From: Moniliophthora roreri
Lineage: Eukaryota; Basidiomycota; Agaricomycetes; Agaricales; Marasmiaceae
DNA: 64,000 nt
Direction: 5' to 3'
Assembly: GCA_001466705.2 (NCBI GenBank)
Contig: LATX02000180.1
Coordinates: forward strand, 124,001-188,000
Program-made: the position numbers and the translations under genes
Notes under the pieces: model-generated
What the model was told of the DNA's origin: nothing
The model's database searches: none
The model's input: only the letters and a program-made list of their open reading frames with translations
Shown: positions 60,664 to 64,000 of the stretch, one piece after another
How positions within the stretch are numbered: the first letter of the stretch is position 1
Layout: each line of letters opens with the position of its first letter

Positions 60664-62771
60664 ATGCCCCACAAGCGCGTCGTAGGAGTCTGCGCTGCAA
60701 AAGGTGTCGATGGAATTTGCTGTGGTGAAAGAGCTGAACTGGATGAAGGGAGGTGGTGTCCACGGCATTGTAAGGTGAATACGTATGTTTTCTCTCCTTG
60801 AACAGCCGTTTTACTGATGCCACTCTTGCTCGAAGCAAAGAAATGTGCTGTTTAGGAATTATAAGGCGTACAAGGCTGCGGTTGATAGTTTCCCAGAGGA
60901 GAAGGCTGAGCAGAGCATCAAGAACGTCAAGACATTGTCATCTCTTGAGCGTGTTCGAGCGTCGTACGACATCTTGAAGACTAAACGTCGGTCTCTGCAG
61001 GGGTTAGTCTGACGTCTATTCATGGAGTGTATCCTCAAATTTCTTTCCGACAGATGTATCAAGGCAAAAGAGTGTTTCTTCACTAGATTCTATGGGTGAG
61101 CGCATCGCCCCTTACATTACTGGACCTTTGTTCTAACTTGTCACTGCTTTCTGGTGTCAGGAACGACATGGTGTGTGCTATTCAACGTATGACTACGCGT
61201 CAGACTCACAAAATGCTACTCAGGACTTTGGTACAAGAATGTACGGACGGCTACTCCAGCGAAAATCGGATGAATTGGACACCGTAATTGCCGCAATAGA
61301 AGAACGTTATCAAGAGCTTCTTCTTTCTGCTGAAGGCGCCCTCTGGGTGCTTGATGGCAATCAGCCGTCTGGAGTGGTATCACAGTTTTTCGAAGCGTGT
61401 TGCGAATACCCTGAATCCACTCTTGAGGAAGCCCGACTACCGGCGCCGAAGGATAAAGGCGAACACAAGGCCATAGTGGACCCAGTCGAAGAAGGCATGA
61501 AAAGGAAGCGCTATGCGATGATAATTGGGATCTGGGACTACATCGCCAGTTTATGTACACCACCCGAATCGTTATTCTTCCGAGAACGCCTGAATATCAT
61601 ACACGCACATATTGCCCGCTGTATATGTTCTGACGCTACACTATTCCTGACTGCGCGGAAATACAAGACTGTGGAAGACTTCCTGCGGGATCTTAACCTT
61701 GACGTTCTGGTCTTGGAAAAGTTGATAAAGGTGTTGTCGCAACATAATGTTCATTGCATTCGTGCTGCTATCGACGATATTCTGCGCCCAGAGGATGACA
61801 CAGGTGAATACTTCACCTTTCTTGGTATGAAGTTACATCGTCATCTCGGGGAGACGTTTCCATTCCATGCGTGGGGTCATTGGGCTGTCTTCTTTCCCTC
61901 ACCCTGTTTGTGTGCTGTGAAGAAAAGCTTTTCGAAGGTAAGATCCAATCGTGCCCTCATTCATCTCCCGCTGACTCAGGTTTGTGTATAGGCTCGCCAA
62001 ATCTCTTTGTCCTCAAAGTACATGCAGCTTCATGGTATCAGGTGCCGTCGTTTATCACAATATCACGAAAAGTTACACAAGAGCATAAGCATCCTTGACC
62101 TCTGCGGCATACATGTTGCGTATCTTGACCCAGGTGGCCTTCGGCATTCCATAGAAAAGGTCACGGAAAGCGATGGAAGATGTCATTGGATAGAGACACA
62201 ACATACAATTGCTTTTCATGGATCTATCGCCTTTGATGAACCACTAGCGGGTCCATTCGTAGCTGCATGCACTCGCCGTCCCGACTTCATGATTCGGATT
62301 CGCCGAGGCCCTAATGATGAAGTGGCCAATTTTCCGGAGGTTTTATGGAGCTGTAGATTTCGACATGCTCGGACCTTTGGTGAACTCGACCAGGCGTTTT
62401 GGAAAATAGGGGCGGTACCAAAGAGCGAACAACTATCTGACTGCCAGCGGTACTTGTCGAATGGGATGCCATTGAAGGATTGTCTCGAGTTTGAGGCGTT
62501 TGATACAAGTGATTGCGATTTTGATCATGCGCTGTTCAAGCTTGCGAAGATCTGCCTGGACATTCATGGGGTCAAGGATTTGGATGGGCTATATAAACGA
62601 TTCATATCGTCGTACGTGAAGGAAGGCGAGCTGCAATTGGATGACAAGGGGGAAGTGCTCGCTATCAACTGCCTCCCGGAAGAGGCTTGGCTCATGAGGA
62701 TGTATCTTCTCGGAGCAGAGCTTCCAGCCTTTAGCAGCGATCATATCAGCTTCTCTAATAGGTTTCTGTGA
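60664..62771 (+). CDS. Uncharacterised protein with N-terminal Cys/His cluster
   Basis: Not recognised beyond a general resemblance to basidiomycete hypothetical proteins. Exons 60664-60782, 60856-61002, 61054-61095, 61161-61170 (10 nt), 61224-61937 and 61992-62771 give about 603 aa with continuous phase. The first exon has C10, C19, C20, C32, H35 and C36 (VCAAKGVDGICC, GRWCPRHC), fit for one zinc ion. A charged helical stretch follows (NYKAYKAAVDSF, SLERVRASYDILKTKRR), then FTRFYGNDMDFGTRMYGRLL and helices to about residue 150. The C-terminal 450 residues look globular, with no transmembrane segment, no repeats and no known motif. The 714-nt exon 5 may hide a further small intron. Confidence 0.65.
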
Positions 62772-63938
62772 AAGTCAGTGGATGTGAGTATCGCTGCATA
62801 TGTTTTTTCACCGCTGTACCGTATTATCGGTCGTAATTCTTTGTCTCCTGATCTTTGTCTATGTACACATGCTCTTTGTACCTGTCGATTTGTTATGCGC
62901 ATTTCTTCTTGCGGCTAACGCGGCCCAGTGAAGATTGTAGTATTCTCCCAACGAGTCGAGAGGACTTGCGGGAGGAATGCGGGACCTTGGATAGAGAATC
63001 GTCCCAACAGCAGAATCCCCTCGCCACTTTGGCGTAATTTGCACAAAGGTTACGATCGTCATTAACAGTGGAGTCGGGGTATTCTTACCGAACGTTAACC
63101 TTAATGATTTCCGTGGCGTGGGTAGCTTCCAGAGCGTGCGCATAGTACTCATACGTAGTGATGGAACTGTCAGTCAGAGTAACTCCTCGTGAACAAGTGA
63201 CAGTGAGTGTGTTCGGGGACGGCGAAGACAGAATTAAGAGCGAACCTCAAGATACTAATCCAGTGTTTGTCCACTCAGTATGAAGGTGCTAAGAGCCCAC
63301 AGGTGATGGAGTCAGATGGAGGTCAAGATTGAAGGGTGTCAAAGCCACATTATGACCGGCACGAGACCGGCTGCATTGCTAGCGTGTGGTTGCAACTTCT
63401 CGCACAGTATCCACTCTTTCTGATTGACTTCCACCATGGTCAGTCGCGATCGGATATTTGGCATCTCCTTCCGAGATCCTTGGAGTTTAGGCGAATTTTT
63501 TTTTCCGCTGCCGGGAGACGGACACCTGAGTTACAAGTAATAACACCCAGAACCTTCACAAAGATAAGCCTGGGTATCTTCAAGTCACCCGACCTCGTCG
63601 AGGAAGACTTCAAGATTTAAGCACCGTAACGCGTATCACTATCACGTCCGGATATATCTTGCGCTCAAGATATTGAACGCTTCCTTTTTCGTCGAAACAC
63701 CCCAAGAAACGACCTGGTATCGAGGAATCTGGCGGCTTGGAGCAGCTACCGATTAGCAAGCCTTTGTTCGCCCCTGTTCGCTGTTTCCTTTTACATACAA
63801 GTCCTGACGCAAGGCTCCATCTCCGCCGGACAAGGGTAGCCTATATATTATAACGTGGAATAAGTCCAGCAAAAATCCGCCTTTGTTATCTTACGCTTGG
63901 GTACGCCTTTCATCTCAACAATTCCCTCCAATCCTCCG
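62772..63938. other. Intergenic, nothing supported
   Basis: Short frames at 62859-63152 (-) and 63336-63620 (+) lack domains. A TATATATTATAA stretch near 63842 could be the core promoter of the gene that may start at 63939. Confidence 0.45.
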
Positions 63939-64000
63939 ATGACCACACTCTGTATCCGATTCCCCCTAACCCAGTGGCCTGGATGGCATGTATCCGAGTT
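63939..64000 (+). CDS. Possible start of a gene cut by the window edge
   Basis: ATG at 63939 opens a frame (MTTLCIRFPLTQWPGWH) to the window edge, about 95 bp downstream of a TATA-like stretch and after a CT-rich leader typical of fungal promoters. Too short to identify. Confidence 0.25.
   Translation, partial: MTTLCIRFPLTQWPGWHVSE

Overview
The window is nuclear DNA of a filamentous basidiomycete, most likely an Agaricomycete. Genes are dense, on both strands, and full of short (about 45-60 nt) GT-AG introns; I rebuilt about 90 by matching splice phase to conserved protein families. The gene set fits a plant-matter-degrading mushroom-type fungus: AA5 copper radical oxidases, GH79 and GH28 enzymes, a NADPH oxidase, a copper-fist factor and a Zn2Cys6 activator. 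I cannot name the species.

Layout. 1-11 kb: decayed AA5 oxidase fragment, tRNA-Ser(CGA), GH79 glycosidase, ubiquitin-L40 fusion, copper-fist factor, mitochondrial-type alanine aminotransferase. 12-22 kb: a small TIR element, a Ca2+/calmodulin-type kinase, a Ccc1/VIT1 iron transporter and a very long Sds3-like Sin3/HDAC subunit. About 23.2-34.4 kb: a gene-poor block almost without CpG, holding relics of DNA transposons and a few gene-like pieces. 35-48 kb: a 15-exon Zn2Cys6 factor, Hikeshi/Opi10, RTF1 and URM1 (divergent pair), purine nucleoside phosphorylase and an intact 14-exon AA5 oxidase. 49-57 kb: a dead GH28 gene, a NADPH oxidase, a nitrilase, a single-pass membrane protein and tRNA-Ser(AGA). 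57.8-64 kb: an Ldb17/SPIN90 endocytosis protein, a 6-exon gene of unknown family with a Cys/His cluster, and the possible start of another gene at the right edge.

Most genes are independent housekeeping or regulatory units. Loose themes are metal and redox biology (copper-fist factor, iron transporter, copper oxidase, NADPH oxidase) and plant-polymer attack (GH79, GH28 relic, AA5). Transposon activity is old: all elements seen are non-autonomous or broken, and the main block shows the footprint of long-term CpG methylation and deamination.
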